Positions 15,635 to 22,922 of a stretch of 33,289 bases of DNA are shown piece by piece. The first letter of the stretch is position 1. Every line of letters begins with the position of its first letter. The DNA lies in contig JACRLN010000036.1 in NCBI GenBank assembly GCA_016215115.1, positions 1 to 33,289 on the forward strand. Direction: 5' to 3'. The translations under genes were made by a program, and so were the position numbers. The stretch is from Nitrospirota bacterium (GTDB lineage Bacteria > Nitrospirota > Thermodesulfovibrionia > UBA6902). The notes below the pieces were generated by a model. That model did no database searches. It saw only the letters and a list, made by a program, of their open reading frames with translations, and was not told where the DNA came from.

Positions 15635-16826
15635 AAATTCTTTTACATCGTGTCTGTCACAGAGACAGCTTCTTGAACTCGATGCCTGCACACAATGCGG
15701 TGAATGCCTTAAAAATTGTCCTGTGCAGGATGTGACGGGGAATCCTAATATTTCACCGCCGGAAAAGATCCGCATGTTCAAAGAATTCATAAAAGCCACC
15801 GATGGTCTTAAACCCATGTTGTTCGGCAAAGGGGAGATTGATCGCAAGCTGCTTGAAGATTTTACCAGGGCTGTTTATGAATGCACGATCTGCGGCGCCT
15901 GCGGCAGGAGTTGTTCTGTCGGCATTATTACGGAGAGGCTTTGGCCCATGCTCAGGAAAGAAATGGTACGACGGGGACTCGGACCGCTCGGTGCGCAGGC
16001 GAATATTCCCGGGGCAATAGAGCGTACGGGAAATCCTTATGAAAAACCGCCTGCGGAGAGATATCTTCCATGGTTTCCGGAAGGAGTCAAAGTGGCTGAG
16101 AAAGCGGATATAGCATATTATGCAGGGTGCACCGGGGCCTATCTGGCACAGCCGATGGTAAAGGGTGATGTGCGTGTACTGTCTGCCATCGGAGAAGAAT
16201 TTACAATGCTGCCGCCTGAAGATGAGGTGTGCTGTGGATTCCCGTTATTTATAACAGGGCAGCATGATATGCTTAAGGATTTAGTCATCAGGCTTGTTAA
16301 TGCGTATCATGCAAAAGGAGTGAAGACACTATTATGCTCCTGCCCCTGCTGCGTGAACATAATGGTAAAGGACTGGCCCCTGTTCTATGGTAAGGAATTG
16401 CCTTTCAGGATAAGACATATAACTCAATTTGTTGAGGATGCGCTTAAAAAAGGCAGGCTGCGTTTCAGAAAAGAACTTCATGAAAGGATAATTTACCATG
16501 ATCCATGTTATTTAAGCCGTGGAGTTGGGATAATTGCAGAGCCGCGGTACATACTTTCTCAAATACCCGGAGTTCAGCTTTTGGAATTTGAGAGACACGG
16601 GCTTGATTCACGGTGCTGCGGAGCGGGAGGCGCTGCGCGGAAAGTATTTAATGAAAATGCGATAGCGATGGGCAGGCTGACGATCGATGAAGCAGTCGCA
16701 AAGAAAACGGATAAACTTGTTTTAAATTGCCCTGCATGCTATGAGAAGGTTAACGAGGCCCTGCAGGGTCATGATAAGCAGATAACGATCGTAGATCTGA
16801 TGGAGTTGGTAGCGGAATTGATATAA
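15624..16826 (+). CDS. HdrD/DsrK-like Fe-S protein with two CCG domains
   Basis: The 400-residue protein has two ferredoxin-type [4Fe-4S] motifs: C22-x2-C25-x2-C28-x3-C32 and C87-x2-C90-x2-C93-x3-C97. Two full CCG domains follow, C169...C203-C204...C240-x2-C243 and C295...C331-C332...C369-x2-C372. CCG domains in HdrB/HdrD hold the non-cubane cluster that splits the CoM-CoB disulfide. In DsrK and related proteins they act on other disulfides. With the membrane subunit overlapping upstream it forms an HdrDE/DsrMK-like unit that would couple a thiol/disulfide pair, or the corrinoid activation pathway, to quinone. It is the last gene of the operon. Confidence 0.88.
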   Translation: MKNKNSFTSCLSQRQLLELDACTQCGECLKNCPVQDVTGNPNISPPEKIRMFKEFIKATDGLKPMLFGKGEIDRKLLEDFTRAVYECTICGACGRSCSVGIITERLWPMLRKEMVRRGLGPLGAQANIPGAIERTGNPYEKPPAERYLPWFPEGVKVAEKADIAYYAGCTGAYLAQPMVKGDVRVLSAIGEEFTMLPPEDEVCCGFPLFITGQHDMLKDLVIRLVNAYHAKGVKTLLCSCPCCVNIMVKDWPLFYGKELPFRIRHITQFVEDALKKGRLRFRKELHERIIYHDPCYLSRGVGIIAEPRYILSQIPGVQLLEFERHGLDSRCCGAGGAARKVFNENAIAMGRLTIDEAVAKKTDKLVLNCPACYEKVNEALQGHDKQITIVDLMELVAELI

Positions 16827-16855
16827 AACTGTTTCATTGGTTCAGTTGGTTATAT

Positions 16856-17017
16856 TACTAATAAGGTCAAAAGTAAGAATACATAAATGTCATTCCCGCA
16901 GTCTGTTGAGCGGGAATCCAGACAGATAAAGAACTGGATGCCCGATTAAAGACTTCGGGCATGACGACTTACTTATGACCGCATTAGTATGTATCCTTAC
17001 TTATAGCCGTCTTAGTA
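16856..17017. repeat. MITE-like element, copy 3, with nested outer repeats
   Basis: A unit TACTAATAAGGTCAAAAGTAAG (starting near 16857) occurs inverted twice on the right side, at about 16965-16990 and 16991-17017. The core has GTCATTCCCG...CGGGAATCC and GGGCATGAC stems. Outside, GTTTCATTGGTTCAGTTGGTT (16830-16851) is loosely mirrored by AAAACCAATAAAACTAATAGG (about 17037-17061). The element lacks the GTTTATAAA ends of the other copies. The entire 294-base gap between the operon and the cysteate synthase gene is repeat DNA, and I see no clear promoter in it. Confidence 0.65.
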
Positions 17018-17120
17018 GTTACATTGTTTAACAAATAAAACCAATAAAACTAATAGGACTAATAAAACGGATCTATACTTGCTCCAGGTTTATGAATAAA
17101 ATGAGCTGAGACCTTTTTTT

Positions 17121-18374
17121 ATGAGCCATTACACTTTAAAATGCAGAAAATGCGGAACGGTCCTGAAGGAAGCACACTGTGCCTTTTGCGAGCACTGCAA
17201 GGATGCATTACTCTTAACCGATTACAAAGAGACTTCTTTTACGGAAAAAAATTCAGGAGAGATCTGGAGATTCAACTGGCTGCCGGTCCATGATCCGAAA
17301 TTTCATCAACCCGGTCCTGTTGTTTTTAGATCGAAAGGCCTTTCTGAAAAACTTGGGCTTGAGAACCTTTTTATAGCCTTTAACGGCTACTGGCCTGAAA
17401 TCGGCGCTAAAATAACAACCTGTACCTTCAAGGAGTTTGAAGCTGCTGTGGTCCTGGAAAACGCACGCTCAAACGGCATTGAAGGGTTGGTTGTGGCATC
17501 CGCAGGAAATACTGCGAGGGCCTTTGCCCATCTATCGACTGTATCAGGATTTCCTGTGATAATCGTGGTCCCGAGTATGTGCCTTTTTGAGATGTGGTAT
17601 CTTGAGGCGTCTTTAAGAATCCCTACTCTTGTTCTTGAGGACGGAGATTATTCAAACGCAATTGATCTGGCAAAGAGGATCGCGCTGATCCACGGTTATC
17701 CTTTTGAAGGTGGTGTCAAGAACATAGCCAAGAGAGACGGCCTCGGTATTGTCCTGCTTGAGGCGGTATCGAAAATAGGGAGACTGCCGGACCACTATTT
17801 TCAGGCCGTTGGAAGCGGCGCCGGGGCTATCGGGGTATGGGAGATGTCAGAGAGATTTCTCAGGGACGGAAGATATGGCTCCAGACTTCCGGCGCTTCAT
17901 CTCGCACAGAACCTTCCCTTTGCGCCGATGGTAAAGGCATGGAACAATAACAGCAGAGAGCTTTCCTCTGAAGATCTGAACCCAGAATTAATAGAGCAGA
18001 TAACCACGAGGGTCCTTTCAAGCCGCTATCCGGCGTATTCAATTGTGGGAGGTGTTTTTGACGCCCTTCACGCCACTGGAGGGAAAATGTATGGGATAGA
18101 AAACAATGAAGTGCTTGCTGACATGGAGTTGTTCGAAAAAACAGAAGGAATAGATATTGTGCCTGCTGCTGGTGTTGCTGTTGCCGGACTCAGAAAGGCA
18201 GTTGAGAACGGCCATGTAGATAAAAGTGATACTATTTTATTAAATATCACCGGCGGCGGGGAAAAACGGTTAAAAAAAGATATGAAGACATACATGGTCG
18301 AACCTGTGTTTGTATCCGGGAAGATCACAGACAAAGAAATAGAGGAACTGTGCAAGCGCCTGAAAGTGAACTGA
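17121..18374 (+). CDS. cysteate synthase (PLP-dependent, threonine-synthase fold)
   Basis: The 417-residue enzyme would make L-cysteate from O-phosphoserine and sulfite, the first step of coenzyme M synthesis in Methanosarcinales. An N-terminal zinc-ribbon-like part (C8-x2-C11, C20-x2-C23-x2-C26) precedes W-L-P-V and G-P-V-V-F-R-S-K-G-L. The PLP lysine is K104 in the motif NGYWPEIGAKITTCTFKE. The phosphate-binding loop is SAGNTARAF, and GSGAGAIGVWE binds the PLP phosphate. The N-G-Y-W-P-E...T-F-K-E pattern separates it from threonine synthase, which has N-P-T-G-S-F-K-D. It is translationally coupled to sulfopyruvate decarboxylase, which strongly supports the call. The ribosome binding site is poor. 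Confidence 0.88.
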   Translation: MSHYTLKCRKCGTVLKEAHCAFCEHCKDALLLTDYKETSFTEKNSGEIWRFNWLPVHDPKFHQPGPVVFRSKGLSEKLGLENLFIAFNGYWPEIGAKITTCTFKEFEAAVVLENARSNGIEGLVVASAGNTARAFAHLSTVSGFPVIIVVPSMCLFEMWYLEASLRIPTLVLEDGDYSNAIDLAKRIALIHGYPFEGGVKNIAKRDGLGIVLLEAVSKIGRLPDHYFQAVGSGAGAIGVWEMSERFLRDGRYGSRLPALHLAQNLPFAPMVKAWNNNSRELSSEDLNPELIEQITTRVLSSRYPAYSIVGGVFDALHATGGKMYGIENNEVLADMELFEKTEGIDIVPAAGVAVAGLRKAVENGHVDKSDTILLNITGGGEKRLKKDMKTYMVEPVFVSGKITDKEIEELCKRLKVN

Positions 18375-19480
18375 TCCACATTTTAAAAAAGAACAAGGTT
18401 GATTATATATCTACCCTGCCTTGCGAAAAGATAAGGGTACTCCTCCAAAGGATAACCGGAGAATTTTTTCATGTCCCTTTGACGAGGGAAGAAGAAGGGG
18501 TCGGCATCAGCGCAGGCATTGCGCTCGCTGATAAGAGGCCGGCAATGTTCGTACAGAGTTCCGGCATTGGGAACATGATAAATGCGCTCCTGTCCTTAAC
18601 AGGTTTTTACGAACTGCCTCTTGCTGTCTTTGTAAGCCGGCGCGGTATTTACAAGGAGAAAATAGCGGCGCAATTACCGATGGGGCAGCATCTCCCCGGA
18701 ATTCTGAAAGGAGCCGGGATACCATACTCGGTCATCAGTTCAAGAGATGATCTCGGTCTGATAGAAAAAAAACTTCCCGGCGTATACAGAAGCAGCAAAA
18801 TACATGCATTCCTTCTGAGCCCTGCGATCTTTGAGGGTACGTGTGATAGCGGCATTCTGAAATCCACTTCGCATCCAATCACCGGAAGCTCAAAAGGATA
18901 TCAATCTAAAAAAATGACCCCGCAGTTTCCCCGCTTTGAAATCCTGAAGATCATCGCACCCTATCTCGATGCCAAAGTTGTTGTCTGTAATCTGGGCTTC
19001 CCTTCAAAAGAACTTTTCAACATTAAGCATCAGCAGTCGAACTTCTACATGCTCGGAAGCATGGGCTTGGCTACGCCGATCGGTCTTGGTATCAGCCTGG
19101 CATCCGACAAAGAGGTTATCGTTATAGACGGCGACGGCAGCCTCCTGATGAATCCCGGCAGTCTTGCAACGACAGCGCATTTTGCCCCGCCGAATTTGAC
19201 CATCCTTGCGGTAGATAACAGCTCCTACGGCTCAACAGGCGACCAGCCGACACTGACCGGTTCATGTGTTGACCTCGGACTTGTGGCAAAGGGTTTCGGC
19301 ATTCAAAATATAATAAAAGCGTCAACAGGGAAACAATTGGTGGATGCATTAAAGAAACCTCATAAAGGCCTGCGTTTTATTCATGCATTGGCTGTACCGG
19401 GCAATAAAGATGTGCCTGCTATCCCGCTGCATCATCTTGAGGTGAAGAAGCAGGTGATGGGATGGATAAGCAGAAACTAA
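18350..19480 (+). CDS. comDE: sulfopyruvate decarboxylase, ComD-ComE fusion (TPP enzyme)
   Basis: The 376-residue protein starts at GTG 18350 after AGAGGAA and overlaps the cysteate synthase by 25 bases. The N-terminal half is ComD-like: TREEEGVGISAG, the Q-S-S-G-I-G-N-M-I-N-A motif, and QLPMGQHLPG. The C-terminal half is ComE-like: N-F-Y-M-L-G-S-M-G-L-A-T-P-I-G-L-G and the TPP/Mg motif from GDGS (about residue 258) to D-N-S-S-Y-G-S-T-G (about 288). It would decarboxylate sulfopyruvate to sulfoacetaldehyde. In many methanogens the two halves are separate subunits. A cysteate aminotransferase and the last thiolation step are not encoded here. Acetolactate synthase is much longer and does not fit. 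Confidence 0.92.
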   Translation: MQAPESELIHILKKNKVDYISTLPCEKIRVLLQRITGEFFHVPLTREEEGVGISAGIALADKRPAMFVQSSGIGNMINALLSLTGFYELPLAVFVSRRGIYKEKIAAQLPMGQHLPGILKGAGIPYSVISSRDDLGLIEKKLPGVYRSSKIHAFLLSPAIFEGTCDSGILKSTSHPITGSSKGYQSKKMTPQFPRFEILKIIAPYLDAKVVVCNLGFPSKELFNIKHQQSNFYMLGSMGLATPIGLGISLASDKEVIVIDGDGSLLMNPGSLATTAHFAPPNLTILAVDNSSYGSTGDQPTLTGSCVDLGLVAKGFGIQNIIKASTGKQLVDALKKPHKGLRFIHALAVPGNKDVPAIPLHHLEVKKQVMGWISRN

Positions 19481-19703
19481 TTTCTTTAACTTTTCCTTTA
19501 CAATGTATGATGGATGAGGCAGTGATGGGGTAAAGCGGGACAAGAAGAGTATCGGTTATTGTTAATTTGCATTACAGGTTGGTGGTCAATGATAATACGT
19601 AGTTATTGTGAGTTTCAGCGGTAGATAAAATTATTGCTTTTACCTGCAACTCAGTAATTCAGATGATATAACAGTTTATTGATTAACGATATGAAGCAAG
19701 CAT

Positions 19704-19733
19704 AAAAAAAGAGTCTGAGATAGCCCAGACCCT
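19704..19733 (-). terminator. Rho-independent terminator of the PEP-CTERM genes
   Basis: Read on the minus strand, GGGTCTG...CAGACTC forms a 7-bp stem (one G-U pair) with an 8-base loop, followed by seven T residues. It lies 25 bases after the last PEP-CTERM stop codon. The remaining bases between 19481 and 19703 show no gene. Confidence 0.75.
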
Positions 19734-19757
19734 TTAGCAATTTACGTTTAACAAACC

Positions 19758-20494
19758 TTACTTTTTTCTTCTTAAAAATCTTCTTCCTACCAACAGTGTT
19801 CCACCTGTAACAAAAAGAATAGAACTTATCGGTTCAGGGGCAACTGAGACAATAGTACCGGTCTCAATTGTCAGATTGTCAAATGTAAGCCTAACGGGTT
19901 GACTAAATGGTCCACTCCAAAAGCCAAGTGAGAGAGTTGACTCCGTAGGTTCCCCCATATAACCTGAGATGAGTGTCCTCCACGACCCTGTGTTCATGTC
20001 CCAAGAGTAAGACGTACCGATATTGCCAACCCTAGTGAGACGGTATTTGCCTGTCGTGTTAGAAGCGCTACCTCGCCATATTGTTCAATTCCATGGATAA
20101 CTCCAACATCGCTTTGTCGCCCCCAATCCCAAAATCGCTCAGCAGTTAACCAGTAAGGCCCATTAGAAAGTTCCAGTCCTGCCAAGTGAATCCCGCTGTT
20201 GGCGGGCCAAAGGGTAAAGTTGAAATCGATGCGAACATCTATGTCTCCTGATAATGTAAACACGCTCGAGATACCTCCGGAGCCTTGTCCATTGGCGGGG
20301 ATATCCCACACCAACTGTCCATCTTGAACTTGAGCATTACCCGACCATCTGAGTGAATCCAAAGCTGTGCCATCGAAGGTCTCAACCAAGACCGGTGCTC
20401 CCCAAGCTGTTGTTGCCGACCAGTTCAGCAAGATCAACCATATTATCCCCATGATGCTGATTTGAACGAAAAACAGCTTAAATAATTGCTTCAT
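19758..20494 (-). pseudogene. PEP-CTERM exported protein, frameshifted
   Basis: The 5' part (20494 down to about 20075) encodes a signal peptide (KQLFKLFFVQISIMGIIWLILL) and a beta-rich, LamG-like domain: E-T-F-D-G-T-A-L-D-S-L-R-W and V-R-I-D-F-N-F-T-L-W. Near 20060-20085 the sensible reading moves to another frame, [19 protein letters not shown]. That frame continues to a PEP-CTERM tail ([10 protein letters not shown]...R-R-F-L-R-R-K-K) at 19758. Joined, the protein is about 240 residues. PEP-CTERM tails direct export and exosortase cleavage. The single-base shift may be a real mutation or an assembly error. Ribosome binding site AGGGGGAAG. Confidence 0.8.
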
Positions 20495-20585
20495 TGAAAT
20501 ATCTTCCCCCTAATATATTTTTTTATCTTTTTAGGTGCTGAAATACTGCAAAGCTATTAAATAGAACCTCCTTTCTTCTGATAGC

Positions 20586-20718
20586 GTCATAGCGTATGCG
20601 TCACTGACGAGTGCCACTGTAAGATAACCAAATGCCTGAAACTGATTAGCACGCCGTAAAACAATGCGAGCTAAAAAAGCGTCCTGTGGCACTCGTTCAG
20701 TGCACGCAATTGTTATGC
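20586..20718 (-). other. attC-like integron recombination site, copy 1
   Basis: Read on the minus strand it starts GGCATAACAATTGCGTGCACTG and folds back on TACAGTGGCACTCGTCAGTGACGC. The stem reads CACTGaACGAGTGCCAC against CACTG-ACGAGTGCCAC, with extra unpaired bases only in the gene-proximal arm, the pattern of attC extrahelical bases. The loop is about 60 bases, so the site is large like the Vibrio repeats. The TAA stop of the preceding PEP-CTERM gene lies inside the R'' motif GCATAAC. The R' motif reads GCTATGAC instead of GTTRRRY, so this copy may be weak or inactive. Confidence 0.65.
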
Positions 20719-21222
20719 CTTCCTTCTTAATAATCTTCTTCCTGCTAAAAGCGTTCCTCCAGTGACGAACAGAAGAGAGCTAATTGGTTCAGGAGCAGCA
20801 GCAACGGTAAAGGTACCAATATTGCCTGTCTGGCTATAGTCATAACTATAACCATGCTGCCCTGTATTGGTCAAAGTCCAATCCCCGGCCATTTTGATAC
20901 CATCCCACCAGGAAACGTGCTTCTCTTCATCATTTAAGGACATCCAAGCCCCCTCAGTCGTAACACCATTGCAAAAATAACATCCGTGATAGTGAGTACC
21001 ATTAGGGTCTATCAAATCTACGTGAACGTGCGCGTCTAAATCCACAAACGTACTCAAATAGACATAAGGAGTTTGATCCCATGCAAAAACGGTTTTTTGA
21101 GTATAACTTCCATAGGTGTCGGTCATGAATAGCCCCGAGGAAAAATCAGCAGAAGCAGTAGTTGCCACTCCCAAGGCTAATAATAAAGTTACTACTAAAA
21201 ATAGTATTGGTTTTTTGTACAT
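20713..21222 (-). CDS. PEP-CTERM exported protein in a cassette-like unit
   Basis: I start it at ATG 21222 (MYKKPILFLVVTLLLALGV), which has AGGAGG seven bases upstream; the nine codons before it are without support. The 169-residue protein has a signal peptide ending near T-A-S-A-D, a beta-rich body with H-V-H-V-D-L-I-D-P-N-G-T-H-Y-H and a C-Y-F-C pair, and a PEP-CTERM tail [10 protein letters not shown]...R-R-L-L-R-R-K-A. It should be exported, processed by an exosortase encoded elsewhere, and placed in the envelope or matrix. Its stop is built into the attC-like site, and another such site lies upstream. Confidence 0.88.
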   Translation of the reverse strand: MYKKPILFLVVTLLLALGVATTASADFSSGLFMTDTYGSYTQKTVFAWDQTPYVYLSTFVDLDAHVHVDLIDPNGTHYHGCYFCNGVTTEGAWMSLNDEEKHVSWWDGIKMAGDWTLTNTGQHGYSYDYSQTGNIGTFTVAAAPEPISSLLFVTGGTLLAGRRLLRRKA

Positions 21223-21305
21223 AATTTTCTCCTCCTTTTGTACGATCAATTTGGTGTGGTTTACGAACTACAAATGTTTCCCCCTTTCTCCCCGATAGCG
21301 TCGAG

Positions 21306-21439
21306 GCCTAACGATAAGGGTGAGTCATGCGAGGCACTGTAGGACGTGAACATCCCAAAAAACCTTTTGCAAACCTCAAACTACTGCATTGCCGAAAAAG
21401 TGTCCTGTGCCTCGCATTGACTCCAGCGTTTTGTTATGC
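21306..21439 (-). other. attC-like integron recombination site, copy 2
   Basis: On the minus strand it reads GCATAACAAAACGCTGGAG at one end and ends in GTTAGGC, a perfect GTTRRRY core. The arms GAGTCaATGCGAGGCAC and GAGTC-ATGCGAGGCAC pair with one extra A in the gene-proximal arm, and CAGGAC/GTCCT extends the stem. The total is 134 bases with a long loop. The stop codon of the broken PEP-CTERM gene at 21434 lies in the R'' motif. The TAACAA-x2-CGCTG start is typical of environmental attC sites. Confidence 0.72.
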
Positions 21440-21817
21440 CTTCCTTCTTATAAATCTTCTTCCTGCTAAAAGTGTTCCGCCTGTAACAAAGAGGAGGGAA
21501 CTAATTGGTTCGGGAGCAATACGAACAGCCGTTGCACTGAACACCTCGCTTGGATCATGACTATGTTGGCTGCCAGTAGTAAAATTAAAGATCACACCTT
21601 GGGTATCCGACCAATAAGCGCCGCTATTCACGTTAGTAAATAATTGGGGGGTTGTACGTGTTACACTTTCAACATAGTATAGATGTCCCATTTCGCTATC
21701 GGAGCAGTTCAGACCTGTGCAACTACTTGCTAATGGTAACCGCCAATCATTATAACCTGCGTAGGATAAGGTGTCAGCCCATGATGATGCTTCACTCCAA
21801 TCTTCCTTTGGGTGGTG
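21434..21817 (-). pseudogene. DUF1566-type PEP-CTERM protein, 5'-truncated
   Basis: The open frame begins right after an in-frame TGA at 21818-21820 and has no start codon of its own in the conserved part. It reads [23 protein letters not shown], the hallmark of DUF1566 (Lcl C-terminal) domains. This is followed by [18 protein letters not shown] and the tail [10 protein letters not shown]...R-R-F-I-R-R-K-A. The signal peptide and first part of the domain are missing. The break coincides exactly with the hairpin at 21815-21865. The Met at 21691 is inside the domain and not a credible start. Confidence 0.8.
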
Positions 21818-21865
21818 TCAGGTCTACATTCTTCATGAAAAATCTGTAATATGTAGACCTGACAC
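21815..21865. repeat. REP-like perfect hairpin at the gene break
   Basis: GTGTCAGGTCTACAT (21815-21829) and ATGTAGACCTGACAC (21851-21865) are perfect 15-bp inverted repeats around a 21-base loop. The motif resembles the ends associated with REP-type (Y1/RAYT) transposases, although no transposase gene is in the window. Confidence 0.75.
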
Positions 21866-21946
21866 TAATAGTCTATATTTTCTCAAGACTGAAAGAGAAT
21901 TATGCATTTATATTTACAAAGCAGGAAGATCACATGAGGGATTAAG

Positions 21947-22546
21947 CTACAAATTCCCTGTCTTCTTATACTCCTCGACATAGCGTTTCAGGGCCCTGAA
22001 GAAAAGCCAGTCGAGGGAGATATCATTATCAGATGCGATCTTCATTAACTGGTCGATTACTTCCTTATCAACAGCAGATTCGGCAGAAGACAGAGCGATG
22101 GAGTTTTTTTCTTCATGTGGAGTATCCGTAATTGAGCTGTCGGTTCTTTTGGCATGTTCTCTTGCCAGAAGCCCCATGAGCCCCTGTAGATCACCGGCTT
22201 GCACTGCGTTTACAATATCTTCCGGCGGCTGGATGTCAGAAGACCGCTCTCTATGTTCTTCTGAAGCAGGTCCTTTGGAAAATTCTTCTGTCTCCGGAGC
22301 TGGATTGCCGGAGAAGCCTCCTGCGGGCATCATGCCTGACATACCCATCATCATTTCTGCAAGTTTTCTTGCATGTTCGTTGTCCGGCAGTTCCTTCTGC
22401 AGAAATTCATCGAGCTTCCCCTGTGACATTGCCATAGCCATCCGGTCAGCCATCAGAGGTTCTCTGTTTTCATTGTCCTCAAAAGATCTCTTTCTTCCAA
22501 AAGGAGTTGACGGTGGTTTTGGCAGTGGCTTTTCTTTCTTTGACAT
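21947..22546 (-). CDS. uncharacterised 199-aa cytosolic protein
   Basis: I do not recognise this protein. It begins M-S-K-K-E-K-P-L-P-K-P-P and has a Met-rich middle (A-E-M-M-M-G-M-S-G-M-M-P-A-G-G-F-S-G) and a low-complexity acidic, Pro/Ser-rich linker. The C-terminus looks helical: E-V-I-D-Q-L-M-K-I-A-S-D-N-D-I-S-L-D-W-L-F-F-R-A-L-K-R-Y-V. There is no signal peptide or membrane segment. Codon use and the clean start suggest a real gene, though no strong ribosome binding site is seen. It stands alone between the PEP-CTERM genes and a small CxxC gene on the same strand. Confidence 0.7.
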   Translation of the reverse strand: MSKKEKPLPKPPSTPFGRKRSFEDNENREPLMADRMAMAMSQGKLDEFLQKELPDNEHARKLAEMMMGMSGMMPAGGFSGNPAPETEEFSKGPASEEHRERSSDIQPPEDIVNAVQAGDLQGLMGLLAREHAKRTDSSITDTPHEEKNSIALSSAESAVDKEVIDQLMKIASDNDISLDWLFFRALKRYVEEYKKTGNL

Positions 22547-22778
22547 GATATTAATTTACCATATAAAAAAGATCTTGTGGTCAAGGAATGAAAATATGGG
22601 AGCATTATTGTTGCTCTAAAATGCAGCATTTAGCTGCTGAGTTGCACAGATTGACGCGGATTTTTCAATGAGCTGGAAGAAGTTCAGATTTCACCTTTTG
22701 GGTGAATAGGAGGGGACACTACTAAAGAAAACAATACCAGAAAGGTGAAAAACTTTAGGTATAAGGGTTACTTTGAAC

Positions 22779-22922
22779 TCATGAATTATTGGATGACAAA
22801 TGACCATTACAGTCATTACAATATTCATTGTATTCCCTTAAAAAAGATTCGAGTTCCGTGAGGGTATTTATTCCTAATCTCTTTAATTGAGTTAATATTT
22901 CTTTTCTTGTCAGGGTTGCCAT
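22779..22922 (-). CDS. 47-aa CxxC protein, unrecognised
   Basis: A short frame begins MATLTRKEILTQLKRLGINT and ends C35-N-D-C38-N-G-H-L-S-S-N-N-S. The start has a good ribosome binding site (TAGGAGTATCAAAAATG). The first 34 residues look like an amphipathic helix pair. The C-x2-C...H end could bind zinc or be redox active. Codon use is like that of its neighbours. Small proteins with this form are often regulators or orphan zinc fingers, but no function can be claimed. Confidence 0.55.
   Translation of the reverse strand: MATLTRKEILTQLKRLGINTLTELESFLREYNEYCNDCNGHLSSNNS

Noticed and set aside
17121-18374. Threonine synthase
   Set aside because: The PLP-lysine region N-G-Y-W-P-E...T-F-K-E and coupling to sulfopyruvate decarboxylase fit cysteate synthase instead.
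18350-19480. Acetolactate synthase or phosphonopyruvate decarboxylase
   Set aside because: Acetolactate synthase is far longer. Phosphonopyruvate decarboxylase is the closest alternative, but the gene is joined to a cysteate synthase and carries ComD/ComE motifs.
20586-21439. The two long hairpins as ordinary terminators
   Set aside because: They lack a U-tract at the stem end, have about 60-base loops, and share core sites and one-sided bulges as in attC.
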